This document shows positions 1 through 5,027 of a stretch of 5,027 nucleotides of DNA, piece by piece. Each line of letters opens with the position of its first letter. The first letter of the stretch is position 1. This DNA comes from Methanosarcina sp. GTDB lineage: Archaea; Halobacteriota; Methanosarcinia; Methanosarcinales; Methanosarcinaceae. The notes beneath the pieces are model-generated. The model was given only the letters and a program-made list of their open reading frames with translations. It did not search any database and had not been told where the DNA came from. Position numbers and translations under genes: made by a program. The DNA lies in contig JADGNM010000222.1 in NCBI GenBank assembly GCA_017883485.1, positions 1-5,027 of the forward strand, read 5' to 3'.

Positions 1-293
1 ATAGCATCAAGGTTCTGCCCATTGCCGTTTAAATGAAAAAGCGCAGATTCGACCGCTTCCGGCTCTGAAATAGAGGAAAGATTTACGGCATGCCTGAATT
101 TTCTTCCCGTTACAGCTATTCTGTCATAGCCGTCAACATCTAAATTTATCAGGGTTTCCAGGAGGGCTTCTCGCGGATTGCCATGGTGGGGCCTGACATT
201 TATGGATGTCTTATGAACTTGACCGTCTTTATCTCTCGTAATACCGACTGCTGATAATGTTGACGCACCTATACAAATACCAAGACTTTTCAA
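1..293 (-). CDS. BadF/BadG/BcrA/BcrD-type ATPase (CoA-dehydratase activase-like), N-terminal part, truncated by the window
   Basis: Read on the minus strand, this gives about 97 residues starting MKSLGICIGASTLSAVGI. The GICIGAST segment is the phosphate-1 loop typical of ASKHA-fold ATPases in the BcrAD/BadFG/HgdC activase family. Further on are NPREALLE, DGYDRIAVTGRKFR and SEPEAVESAL; the YDRIAVTGR block and the E-A-E-like segment after it suit this family. Known members are iron-sulfur ATPases that pass low-potential electrons to 2-hydroxyacyl-CoA dehydratases or benzoyl-CoA reductases in anaerobes. The cluster-binding cysteines would lie beyond the left edge, so activity cannot be judged. 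The start is TTG at 293-291. An in-frame TAA lies ten codons upstream with no ATG, GTG or TTG between, and a GAGGG Shine-Dalgarno site sits 7 nt before the TTG. The substrate enzyme is unknown. Confidence 0.8.
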   Translation of the reverse strand, partial: MKSLGICIGASTLSAVGITRDKDGQVHKTSINVRPHHGNPREALLETLINLDVDGYDRIAVTGRKFRHAVNLSSISEPEAVESALFHLNGNGQNLDA

Positions 294-300
294 CTTCTTA

Positions 301-305
301 CCCTC
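301..305 (-). promoter_or_regulatory. Ribosome binding site that fixes the TTG start of the activase gene
   Basis: GAGGG on the minus strand lies 7 nt upstream of the TTG codon at 293-291. No other usable start codon lies between the in-frame stop and this TTG, so the site and the TTG support each other. Confidence 0.65.
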
Positions 306-342
306 GACTAGTTGTAGCGGTTAGCGTAACATTCATTCAATA

Positions 343-440
343 TCATCTCGACCGAAGGGAGATATCTTTTAATATTCTCTATTCATTACGAACGCCGCTT
401 TGCCCCACAATACGCTCGGTGCTTCAGTTCATCGAAATGA
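343..440. repeat. Degenerate dispersed-repeat/MITE-like element with short terminal inverted repeats
   Basis: The left end TCATCTCGA (343-351) and the right end TCGAAATGA (432-440) are inverted repeats matching at 8 of 9 positions. The left end continues as CTCGACCGAAGGGAGATATC. This closely resembles the widespread bacterial repeat motif of the type TCATTTCGACCGAAGGGAGAAATC, known from memory in many genomes. The inner part (about 370-420) is AT-rich and then GC-rich, with no convincing reading frame. It lies between the putative promoter at 505-534 and the activase start, so it would be transcribed as part of that leader. A chance resemblance is possible because only one copy is visible. 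Confidence 0.45.
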
Positions 441-504
441 CTGCAGTGCAAGTGTATTAATGAAAGGATGCCCTTAGTCACACCATATCCTTATTTTGAC
501 TGTT

Positions 505-534
505 AATATATACGCCGTTGTCTGTTTTTGTCAA
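505..534 (-). promoter_or_regulatory. Sigma70-like promoter for the activase gene
   Basis: On the minus strand a perfect -35 hexamer TTGACA (534-529) is followed after 18 nt by TATATT (510-505), or after 16 nt by TATATA (512-507). Transcription would start near 497 and leave a leader of about 200 nt before the TTG start at 293. The site lies just downstream of the FAH gene stop, so the activase gene need not depend on read-through from that gene. Confidence 0.55.
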
Positions 535-561
535 TAATGAGACGGTACTTTTACAAACCTG

Positions 562-1431
562 TTAATCACCTAAAACCAGTGGTTTTTGAACCCCTCTGCT
601 TCCTAAATAAATAATGTTCTCTCTCTGCTCTTCTCTTTTGACAGGGTTCGTTAATTGACCAATTTTTTCTATGTCTATGGTAACACTATCACCGTCCTGA
701 AGGAATACAGGGGGTTGTCGGGTAAAGCCGACACCCTCCGGTGTACCGGTCAAAATCACCGTACCAGGCAGCAATGTCATCGATCTTGAAAGGTCGCTGA
801 CAATTGAAGGGATATCGAAAATCATGTCGGAGGTATTAGAATCCTGGACGGTTCTACCATTTAATATCGTGCGGATACGGAGATTCTGGGGGTCAGGTAT
901 TTCATCCCGCGTAACCAAATAGGGTCCCATAGGACAGAACGTATCAAAGCTCTTTCCCCTGGTCCATTGCTTTTTTTGTTTTTCAATCTGCCAGTCGCGG
1001 GCACTGACATCATTGGCGCACGTGTAGCCTAAAATACAGTCCATTGCTTCGGAGGGAGGAACATTTTTGACCTTCTTGCCAATAATGATAGCGAGCTCTG
1101 CCTCATAATCAACATTCTCCGGCCCTGCTGTGGGAAGGAGAATAGGCGACATGTGCCCAATTACGCTTGTCGTTGCTTTAATAAAAACTACCGGTATTTC
1201 GGGATACGACACGTTTGTTTCGTCGGCATGTTTTCTGTAGTTGAGCCCAAGTGCCATGATGTTGCATGGAGAAACAGGTGGCAGGACATAATGAATTGTT
1301 GCTGATTTCGACGTTACTTTAAACTTTCCAAAAAGGTCTCCCCGAATGATCCTGGCTTGATCCTGGAGTTCCGGTTCATACAGTCCGCACAGGACTTGAT
1401 TTTCCTTAGAAAGGAATCGAATAAGTTTCAT
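562..1431 (-). CDS. Fumarylacetoacetate hydrolase (FAH) family protein
   Basis: The 289-residue protein has the family's usual size and motif order. ALGLNYRKHADE (about 60-71) contains the likely catalytic histidine. VDYEAELAIIIG (108-118) carries two acidic metal ligands, E110 and E112. GYTCANDVSARD (135-146) carries the third, D141. GKSFDTFCPMGP (159-170) and LTGTPEGVGF (227-236) are the remaining active-site and C-terminal signatures. Known members use a divalent metal to cleave C-C bonds, decarboxylate, hydrate or isomerise 2-oxo acids in aromatic-compound and amino-acid breakdown. The metal site looks intact, so it should be active, but the substrate cannot be read from the sequence. The ATG start is supported by AAGGAG 7 nt upstream. 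The neighbouring activase gene is consistent with anaerobic acid or aromatic metabolism, but that link is inference. The protein is cytoplasmic, with no signal peptide or membrane segment. Confidence 0.92.
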   Translation of the reverse strand: MKLIRFLSKENQVLCGLYEPELQDQARIIRGDLFGKFKVTSKSATIHYVLPPVSPCNIMALGLNYRKHADETNVSYPEIPVVFIKATTSVIGHMSPILLPTAGPENVDYEAELAIIIGKKVKNVPPSEAMDCILGYTCANDVSARDWQIEKQKKQWTRGKSFDTFCPMGPYLVTRDEIPDPQNLRIRTILNGRTVQDSNTSDMIFDIPSIVSDLSRSMTLLPGTVILTGTPEGVGFTRQPPVFLQDGDSVTIDIEKIGQLTNPVKREEQRENIIYLGSRGVQKPLVLGD

Positions 1432-1438
1432 GGTTTTT

Positions 1439-1444
1439 CTCCTT
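1439..1444 (-). promoter_or_regulatory. Strong ribosome binding site of the FAH-family gene
   Basis: AAGGAG on the minus strand lies 7 nt before the ATG at 1431-1429. This near-consensus site confirms the chosen start. Confidence 0.75.
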
Positions 1445-1458
1445 AAGCATATGTTTTA

Positions 1459-1487
1459 ATTTTACCATCCACTCATATATTTTACAA
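1459..1487 (-). promoter_or_regulatory. Candidate sigma70-like promoter for the FAH-family gene
   Basis: On the minus strand TTGTAA (1487-1482, 4 of 6 matches to the -35 consensus) and TAAAAT (1464-1459, 5 of 6 matches to the -10 consensus) are separated by exactly 17 nt. Transcription would start near 1452 and give a leader of about 20 nt that includes the AAGGAG site. It lies between the gene and the palindromic repeat at 1505-1573. Confidence 0.45.
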
Positions 1488-1504
1488 TGAACATAGGCTG
1501 TTAC

Positions 1505-1573
1505 TGTCATTCCGGACTTGATCCGGAATCCAGGTCTTTAAAATACCGGATTCCCGCTTTCGCGGGAATGACA
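1505..1573. repeat. Palindromic dispersed repeat (REP/MITE-like, 'IPAKAGI' type)
   Basis: The 69-bp element begins TGTCATTCC and ends GGAATGACA, a perfect 9-bp terminal inverted repeat. Each half has its own small hairpin: CCGGACTTGATCCGG on the left and CCCGCTTTCGCGGG on the right. The two halves also pair with each other around the GGAATCC blocks, so a cruciform can form. Conceptual translation on the minus strand gives the peptide VIPAKAGI, a familiar hallmark of this widespread non-coding repeat in many bacterial genomes (recognised from memory). It lies in the divergent intergenic region, upstream of both transcription units. Transcribed either way it folds into a strong hairpin, but it has no U-tract and is not a typical terminator. 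Confidence 0.85.
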
Positions 1574-1691
1574 AATTGATCATTTTCCTGATTCGTGGTA
1601 CCCCACGGTGCATGCGGGCTTAGTACCATATCTTCCCAAATAGGAATATATACAATATTTGCACTTCTACTTACAGTATGTTACCATTTAT

Positions 1692-1700
1692 TGCTATTAT
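1692..1700 (+). promoter_or_regulatory. Possible extended -10 promoter element for the MCE operon
   Basis: TGCTATTAT has the extended -10 arrangement TG-N-TATTAT (5 of 6 to TATAAT). Upstream only a weak -35-like CTTACA (1670-1675, 19-nt spacer) is seen. If used, the leader to the permease start would be about 160 nt. No better promoter was found between 1574 and 1867, but this one is weak evidence. Confidence 0.25.
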
Positions 1701-1856
1701 AGTGAGAGTCTTGCAAAACTCAAACATTATCTTTGCCGACCCCGACGGAGATAATATTCGTATTGCCCATTTTATAGGCGGATGAGAAGGGTTTGTAACG
1801 GTTCATAGGATATTAATAACGGACACAATCTCCCGGAGTTAATCTGTCTTATGAGT

Positions 1857-1861
1857 GGAAG
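1857..1861 (+). promoter_or_regulatory. Ribosome binding site supporting the TTG start of the permease
   Basis: GGAAG lies 6 nt before the TTG at 1868. The alternative ATG at 1892 has only a poorer AGAAAG-like stretch upstream, so the site slightly favours the TTG. Confidence 0.4.
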
Positions 1862-1867
1862 CTTCCA

Positions 1868-2677
1868 TTGTCAGGCAAGAAAGACATACGTATGATTGAT
1901 ATTATTGAACGCATTGGCAAAACCAGCATAAATGCGACCAGATCATTCCGTGATACCCTTTCTTTTGCCTTTACGATCATTTTAAAAATGTTTAGTAAAA
2001 ATTCATATAGCAGTGCTACACGGATGGTTCTCATTAACCAGATATATTTTACTTCTGTGCAGATTTTACCTTTATTTATTGGGATTTCAATAATACTTGG
2101 ATCTCTCCTTATTGGTATTGTTTTTCAAATCATAAAGACCCTGGGGCTTGCCGAATATTTGGGCCGAATTCTGATGGGTTTAGTCGTTACGGAGTTGTCG
2201 CCCTTCGTTACGGTGCTTTTAATTGCCCTTCGTTCCAGTTCTGCCATAAATGCCGAAATTGCCGTAATGAAAGTTAATAAGGAATTGAACACATTAGATA
2301 AATTCAATATTGACGTGATCGACTACCTTTTTTTACCGAGGGTCATAAATGGTGTTATATCTGTTGTTTTACTCAGTGCTCTTTTTTCCATCCTGACTTT
2401 GACGAGCGGCCTGTTATTTTCAAAGCTCATGTTTGGAATGAGTTTGGATACCTATTCAAATGTTTTATTAAATTCGGCTAATTTTTATGATATAGTAATA
2501 TCTCTCGTAAAATGTTGCACCTTTGGCTTTTTTATTACGTTAATCCCGATACGGTTTGGCTTGCACGCAACAAATGATCTGACCAGTATTCCTATAGCGG
2601 TTCTGAATGGTATGGTTGATGTCTTTATAGCTATTGTTCTTATTGAGGTGCTGTCATTAATTCTAAGCTTTATTTAA
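1868..2677 (+). CDS. MlaE-family permease of an MCE-type lipid ABC transporter
   Basis: This 269-residue integral membrane protein belongs to the MlaE/permease family, which forms the inner-membrane channel of phospholipid or sterol transporters that work with MCE proteins. Hydrophobic segments lie at about 67-90, 100-121, 155-182, 210-230 and 246-268. The family's central motif is present: TELSPFVTVLLIALRSSSAI (108-127), then NAEIAVMKVNKELNTL (128-143) and YLFLPRV (153-159). These correspond to the usual RELGP...GR.G.AI..E...MKV..EI.AL...PR pattern. The two conserved glutamates (130, 139) are kept, but RELGP has become TELSP and the GR has become LR, so the coupling region has drifted. The C-terminus ends where family members normally end. 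I chose TTG at 1868 because GGAAG lies 6 nt upstream; ATG at 1892 is a real alternative that removes eight residues. It is the first gene of a four-gene operon. Confidence 0.85.
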   Translation: MSGKKDIRMIDIIERIGKTSINATRSFRDTLSFAFTIILKMFSKNSYSSATRMVLINQIYFTSVQILPLFIGISIILGSLLIGIVFQIIKTLGLAEYLGRILMGLVVTELSPFVTVLLIALRSSSAINAEIAVMKVNKELNTLDKFNIDVIDYLFLPRVINGVISVVLLSALFSILTLTSGLLFSKLMFGMSLDTYSNVLLNSANFYDIVISLVKCCTFGFFITLIPIRFGLHATNDLTSIPIAVLNGMVDVFIAIVLIEVLSLILSFI

Positions 2678-2700
2678 GTCTATTTGAAGACGAAGTCATA

Positions 2701-3144
2701 TTGGATAAAGAGCTGAAAGACTTCGCTGCGAAAAACAAACAAAACCTGGGGCTGGTTTCTCTCGATGTCCCGCTTATCTCAAACCTGAATGTGTGGGTTA
2801 ATATTGCACTGATCAAGCAGTATCACCAGAACTTACCCGATGACAAAGCAGAACTCCTTGTTCTTCAATATCTGCGCGTATACGGTCTGGAACATATTGC
2901 CAACAAGCAAACTTCCGCTCTAACCAATAAAGAGCGATTCTTTGCGATGCTTATAAGGGCCGCAATGGTTATGGATTCCATTATTGTTATTGATAGACCT
3001 TTCAAGATCATACCGGATGTTCCGGATGACCGATTTATATATAATGCATTGAATATCATTTATGATTCATTTAAAGAATGCCACATATTTGATTATACAT
3101 GGTTTAAAGACAGGTACAGGATGATCTATGTCGAAAAAGGTTGA
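2701..3144 (+). CDS. Short, catalytically degenerate ABC-ATPase-like protein (MlaF/IamA position) without Walker A
   Basis: The 147-residue product aligns by eye with an MlaF-type ATPase from just before the Q-loop to near the C-terminus. LGLVSLDVPLISNLNVWVNIAL (from residue 16) matches the segment usually read as G.VFQ...LISNLTVWENVAL, but the Q-loop Gln is Leu21. LTNKERFFAMLIRAA (74-88) sits where LSGGQ..R.A.ARA is expected, so the signature is lost. IIVIDRP (94-100) is Walker B with Asp98 kept but the catalytic Glu replaced by Arg99. DRYRMIYVEKG (137-147) matches the usual tail. There is no Walker A: the frame opens only at 2647, inside the permease gene, and codes no P-loop. Family ATPases are roughly 240 residues. 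The TTG start is uncertain; homology-like sequence (SLFEDEVILD) extends a few codons upstream. The stop overlaps the next gene by 17 bp. ATP hydrolysis by this protein is very unlikely. It is either a retained pseudo-ATPase or a young pseudogene without frame breaks. Confidence 0.7.
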   Translation: MDKELKDFAAKNKQNLGLVSLDVPLISNLNVWVNIALIKQYHQNLPDDKAELLVLQYLRVYGLEHIANKQTSALTNKERFFAMLIRAAMVMDSIIVIDRPFKIIPDVPDDRFIYNALNIIYDSFKECHIFDYTWFKDRYRMIYVEKG

Positions 3145-4039
3145 AGTCAAAGTCGGATTATTTGTGGTAATCACATCGGTATTGATCATTGCGTCTGTAC
3201 TATACTTGGCTTACAGCAAAGGTTTCTTTACAAGAGAATACATATATACACTCTCGTCAAAATCCGGCGAGGATCTGACCGAGGGGATGCCTGTCCTCTT
3301 TTCCGGTTATAAAATTGGAAGGGTAGAAACGTTAGAACTCAATGATCAGGGGATACTCCTGATAAAAATAAGGATACCGGAACAGCATTCAAAATGGATC
3401 AGGTCTGACAGCACTTTCAGCCTTTATAAACCCCTCATAGGTTCTTCCAGACTTATTATTGCCACGGAGAATTTGAACAGCCCGGCGTTGTCGCCGAAGA
3501 CTATCCCTGAGATTGTGATGGTCAATGACATCAATGAGTCGATAAAAAAAGTCCAGCCTACCCTTGCAAAGCTGGATAAGGTAGTTACAAATATTGAAAG
3601 AATTACCGCAAATCTTGCTGATCCCCAGGGTAATGTTAACAAGATTTTGAGCCACTCGGAGAAACTTACAGGAAACCTGGCGAAAAAAGATACGCTTATT
3701 GAGATGGCAACCGGAACCCCGGAAAGCGCTCAATCTGTTAATGAGTCCCTCAAAAAGATTAGAGATCTTCTTGCAAAAACTGATGATCAGGTTTACGGCA
3801 ATGATGGCGCCCTTCCATTAGTCAGAAAAATTCTCAAGGATATTATTGTTAAGCTGGAAAAAATCAATACGGCCCTCGATAACGTAGTAAAGATCAGTGC
3901 GGATGCGTCCGATTCAACAAAGGATTTAAAGTTATTGAGAACAGAGATCGATACAACAGTCAATTCAATCGACAAACTTGTCAGTGATATTAATAAAATA
4001 TTACCCTCTAAAAAAGAACCGGAAATAAAACTCCCATGA
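3128..4039 (+). CDS. MlaD-like MCE-domain protein
   Basis: The 303-residue protein has a short cytoplasmic start, a single membrane anchor (about 9-29) and one MCE domain (about 37-114). The domain contains the hallmark SGEDLTEGMPVLFSGYKIGR, the usual GL..G.PV...G..VG.V turn, followed by IRIPEQHSKWIRSDSTFSLY and KPLIGSSRLII. A long helical, charged tail (about 136-295) follows with repeated Ile/Leu heptads, as in many MlaD/PqiB-like proteins. MCE proteins form hexameric rings in the periplasm that carry lipids between the inner-membrane permease and the outer membrane. Here the partner is clearly the upstream MlaE-like permease. The ATG is preceded by AGG at 7 nt and overlaps the ATPase-like gene by 17 bp. 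The stop overlaps the lipoprotein start as ATGA, so translation is coupled. All expected domain features look intact, in contrast to the ATPase-like gene. Confidence 0.9.
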   Translation: MSKKVEVKVGLFVVITSVLIIASVLYLAYSKGFFTREYIYTLSSKSGEDLTEGMPVLFSGYKIGRVETLELNDQGILLIKIRIPEQHSKWIRSDSTFSLYKPLIGSSRLIIATENLNSPALSPKTIPEIVMVNDINESIKKVQPTLAKLDKVVTNIERITANLADPQGNVNKILSHSEKLTGNLAKKDTLIEMATGTPESAQSVNESLKKIRDLLAKTDDQVYGNDGALPLVRKILKDIIVKLEKINTALDNVVKISADASDSTKDLKLLRTEIDTTVNSIDKLVSDINKILPSKKEPEIKLP

Positions 4040-4698
4040 AAAACATTGTTTATTTATTGACTTTCAGTATTATATTGTTGGGCTGCGGTTCAAAACAAAT
4101 ACCCGACTGGACGAATGCTTCTTTTAATCAATTGGAAAATTACAAGAAAAATTATTTGAGTGGCAACGAACATCGGGCTGAATTATATTTTAATAAAACT
4201 CTCGATGATATCAAAAAGAGTGGGGACCTGGAAATTCTTGCAAGGGCCTACCTGACACAATATGCTGTTCACGTCGCCGTCATCGAGGCTTTTGATGATG
4301 GAGAATACCTTAGGATAGATGCCCTTCAACCGGTTTTGCAAAACAGGAACTTTTACAGTTTCTTGAAAGGTTCCTTTGATACAGTGGACAAAAGACTGCT
4401 CCCACAGCAATATGATGGTTTTTTGAGGGCATTCCGAAAGGGGAAAATTGAGGATATTGCATATGAAATTTCAAGGATAGAAGACCCCCTGTCAAAACTG
4501 ATTGCCGTTGGTCTTCTTGTTCAAAAAAATACATATGATGAAGGAATTTTGAAAATTGCCGTTGATACCGCTTCACACAATGGGTGGAAAAGGGCTCTTT
4601 TAGTCTATCTGGATAAACTCCACTCTTTTTACGAAATGAAAAAGGAAACCCAAAAGGCGGCCAATATAGAGCAGAAAATCCAGCTCATAAAAAAATAG
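4036..4698 (+). CDS. Outer-envelope lipoprotein of unknown function, MCE operon partner
   Basis: The 220-residue protein starts with a lipoprotein signal peptide: K2, a hydrophobic core, then the lipobox LLGC with the lipidated cysteine at residue 17. The next residue is Gly, not Asp, so outer-membrane sorting is plausible if a Lol system is present. The mature part is predicted mostly helical, with aromatic-rich and charged stretches such as PDWTNASFNQLENYKKNYL (23-41) and DILARAYLTQY-like helices, suggesting an alpha-helical or TPR-like scaffold; no recognised catalytic motif is seen. The ATGA overlap with the MCE gene indicates translational coupling and a shared role in lipid transfer. 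In the Campylobacter iam cluster, as I recall it, a putative lipoprotein occupies the same place. I do not recognise the family by sequence. It could be the outer-membrane partner of the MCE ring, but that is inference from position. Confidence 0.75.
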   Translation: MKNIVYLLTFSIILLGCGSKQIPDWTNASFNQLENYKKNYLSGNEHRAELYFNKTLDDIKKSGDLEILARAYLTQYAVHVAVIEAFDDGEYLRIDALQPVLQNRNFYSFLKGSFDTVDKRLLPQQYDGFLRAFRKGKIEDIAYEISRIEDPLSKLIAVGLLVQKNTYDEGILKIAVDTASHNGWKRALLVYLDKLHSFYEMKKETQKAANIEQKIQLIKK

Positions 4699-4817
4699 CC
4701 GCCGTATTAAAAAATGCAATCACTTCTGGATGTTTTGATGGTTGTGTTTTCACCTTAGCGGCAGCAGAAAGCAATGCAATACAAACCATTAGGATACCGA
4801 GATGCAGGAGGAGAGCA
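4699..4817 (+). other. Short intergenic gap with no clear promoter or terminator
   Basis: The 119 bases between the lipoprotein and the Rho-N-like gene contain no stem-loop with a T-tract and no hexamer pair with proper spacing. A 14-codon open frame (4714-4758) has no Shine-Dalgarno site. The next gene may therefore be read from the operon or from a promoter too weak to recognise. Confidence 0.4.
4806..4811 (+). promoter_or_regulatory. Consensus ribosome binding site of the Rho-N-like gene
   Basis: AGGAGG lies 6 nt upstream of the ATG at 4818. It is the strongest Shine-Dalgarno site in the window and decides the start of the partial gene at the right edge. Confidence 0.8.
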
Positions 4818-5027
4818 ATGGTAGAGGAGACGAAGAAAAAGGAACGGAAAGAAGAAAAATCGTTAGAAAAAATGACGGTCAAGGAACTCAGGGCAATAGC
4901 CATGGAAATGCCAAGATCAATTGCAGTTCATGACATGAAGAAGGATGAACTCATAGCTTTCATTAACGAAGCAAGGGGCGTTAAGGATCAAAAACCCGTT
5001 AGGGCTGAGAAAGAGATTGTAAAGAAG
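4818..5027 (+). CDS. Small Rho-N-domain-like protein, 3' end beyond the window
   Basis: The 70 visible residues begin MVEETKKKERKEEKSLEKMT, a highly charged N-terminus. A segment of about 35 residues follows, MTVKELRAIAMEMP (19-32) through KKDELIAFINEARG (41-54). This matches the pattern of the Rho termination factor N-terminal domain (helix with L..IA, then a K..LI..I helix), a SAP-like fold that can bind nucleic acid. Full-length Rho starts differently and has a long RNA-binding OB fold after this domain; here a basic linker follows. I therefore favour a small stand-alone Rho-N protein, a type seen as hypothetical proteins in Desulfobacterota. It is not obviously tied to lipid transport. 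The frame is open to the edge. Confidence 0.65.
   Translation, partial: MVEETKKKERKEEKSLEKMTVKELRAIAMEMPRSIAVHDMKKDELIAFINEARGVKDQKPVRAEKEIVKK

Larger units (their letters stand above)
1574..1867. other. Divergent intergenic region with possible gene relics and leader of the MCE operon
   Basis: No full gene is visible in these bases. They contain an inverted repeat TGGTAC/GTACCA (1596-1601 with 1623-1628) whose 21-nt loop has additional CCC/GGG pairing. Two short coding-like scraps are also present. One on the minus strand (about 1677-1574) encodes a segment ending WEDMVLSPHAPWG. The other, on the plus strand (1678-1785), ends in FADPDGDNIRIAHFIGG and a stop codon. Either could be decayed remains of genes or chance. 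The last 80 bases are presumed leader of the permease gene. Confidence 0.4.

Noticed and set aside
257..460. 67-codon plus-strand open frame
   Set aside because: It overlaps the activase start antisense and spans the repeat-like element, with no ribosome site and no protein-like motifs.
1505..1573. Rho-independent terminator or small ORF
   Set aside because: The hairpin has no T-tract, and the apparent peptide is the usual artefact of this dispersed repeat.
1596..1628. Inverted repeat TGGTAC/GTACCA as an operator
   Set aside because: The arms are only 6 bp with a 21-nt loop and no link to a promoter, so chance is likely.
3389..3733. 114-codon minus-strand open frame inside the MCE gene
   Set aside because: It is a shadow of the well-supported MCE coding frame, with no start context and no recognisable domain.
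4310..4576. 88-codon minus-strand open frame inside the lipoprotein gene
   Set aside because: It is antisense to a lipoprotein gene with a clear lipobox, and its composition is typical of a shadow frame.
4714..4758. 14-codon plus-strand frame in the gap after the lipoprotein
   Set aside because: It has no Shine-Dalgarno site and no reason to be translated.
1..5027. CRISPR array, tRNA, rRNA or transposase gene
   Set aside because: I saw no regularly spaced direct repeats, no tRNA-like cloverleaf, no rRNA segments and no transposase motifs on either strand.

Overview
The window is a piece of bacterial chromosome of moderate to low GC. Its gene content suggests a Gram-negative anaerobe: a CoA-dehydratase-type activase, an MCE/Mla-like lipid transport operon (which implies an outer membrane) and a lipoprotein. 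Desulfobacterota (former Deltaproteobacteria, Syntrophobacterales-like) is my best guess. It rests on protein style and on a dispersed repeat common in such genomes, not on a marker gene.

The left half (1-1431) is read on the minus strand. A fumarylacetoacetate-hydrolase (FAH) family protein (562-1431) has a good promoter and Shine-Dalgarno site. Downstream of it lies the 5' part of a BadF/BadG/BcrA/BcrD-type ATPase (activase) that runs off the left edge. This gene seems to have its own sigma70-like promoter at about 505-534. Its leader of roughly 200 nt carries a degenerate dispersed-repeat-like element (343-440).

The divergent intergenic region (1432-1867) holds the FAH promoter and a textbook palindromic dispersed repeat (1505-1573), the kind whose translation gives 'IPAKAGI' peptides. 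Beyond it are short coding-like scraps on both strands that may be gene relics, and a possible extended -10 promoter for the plus-strand operon.

The right half (1868-4698) is a tightly packed plus-strand operon: an MlaE-like permease, a short ABC-ATPase-like protein, an MlaD-like MCE-domain protein and a lipoprotein. The last two junctions overlap (17 bp and ATGA). The order permease-ATPase-MCE-lipoprotein resembles, from memory, the iamB-iamA-MCE-lipoprotein cluster of Campylobacter. The striking feature is the ATPase. It keeps one uninterrupted reading frame and recognisable ABC-ATPase architecture from just before the Q-loop onward. It lacks the Walker A region altogether, and its Q-loop Gln, LSGGQ signature and catalytic Glu are replaced. 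It looks like a pseudo-ATPase kept in a lipid transport operon, or a very clean early-stage relic.

After a gap of about 120 bp, a strong ribosome binding site starts a small charged protein with a Rho-N-like domain (4818 to the right edge).
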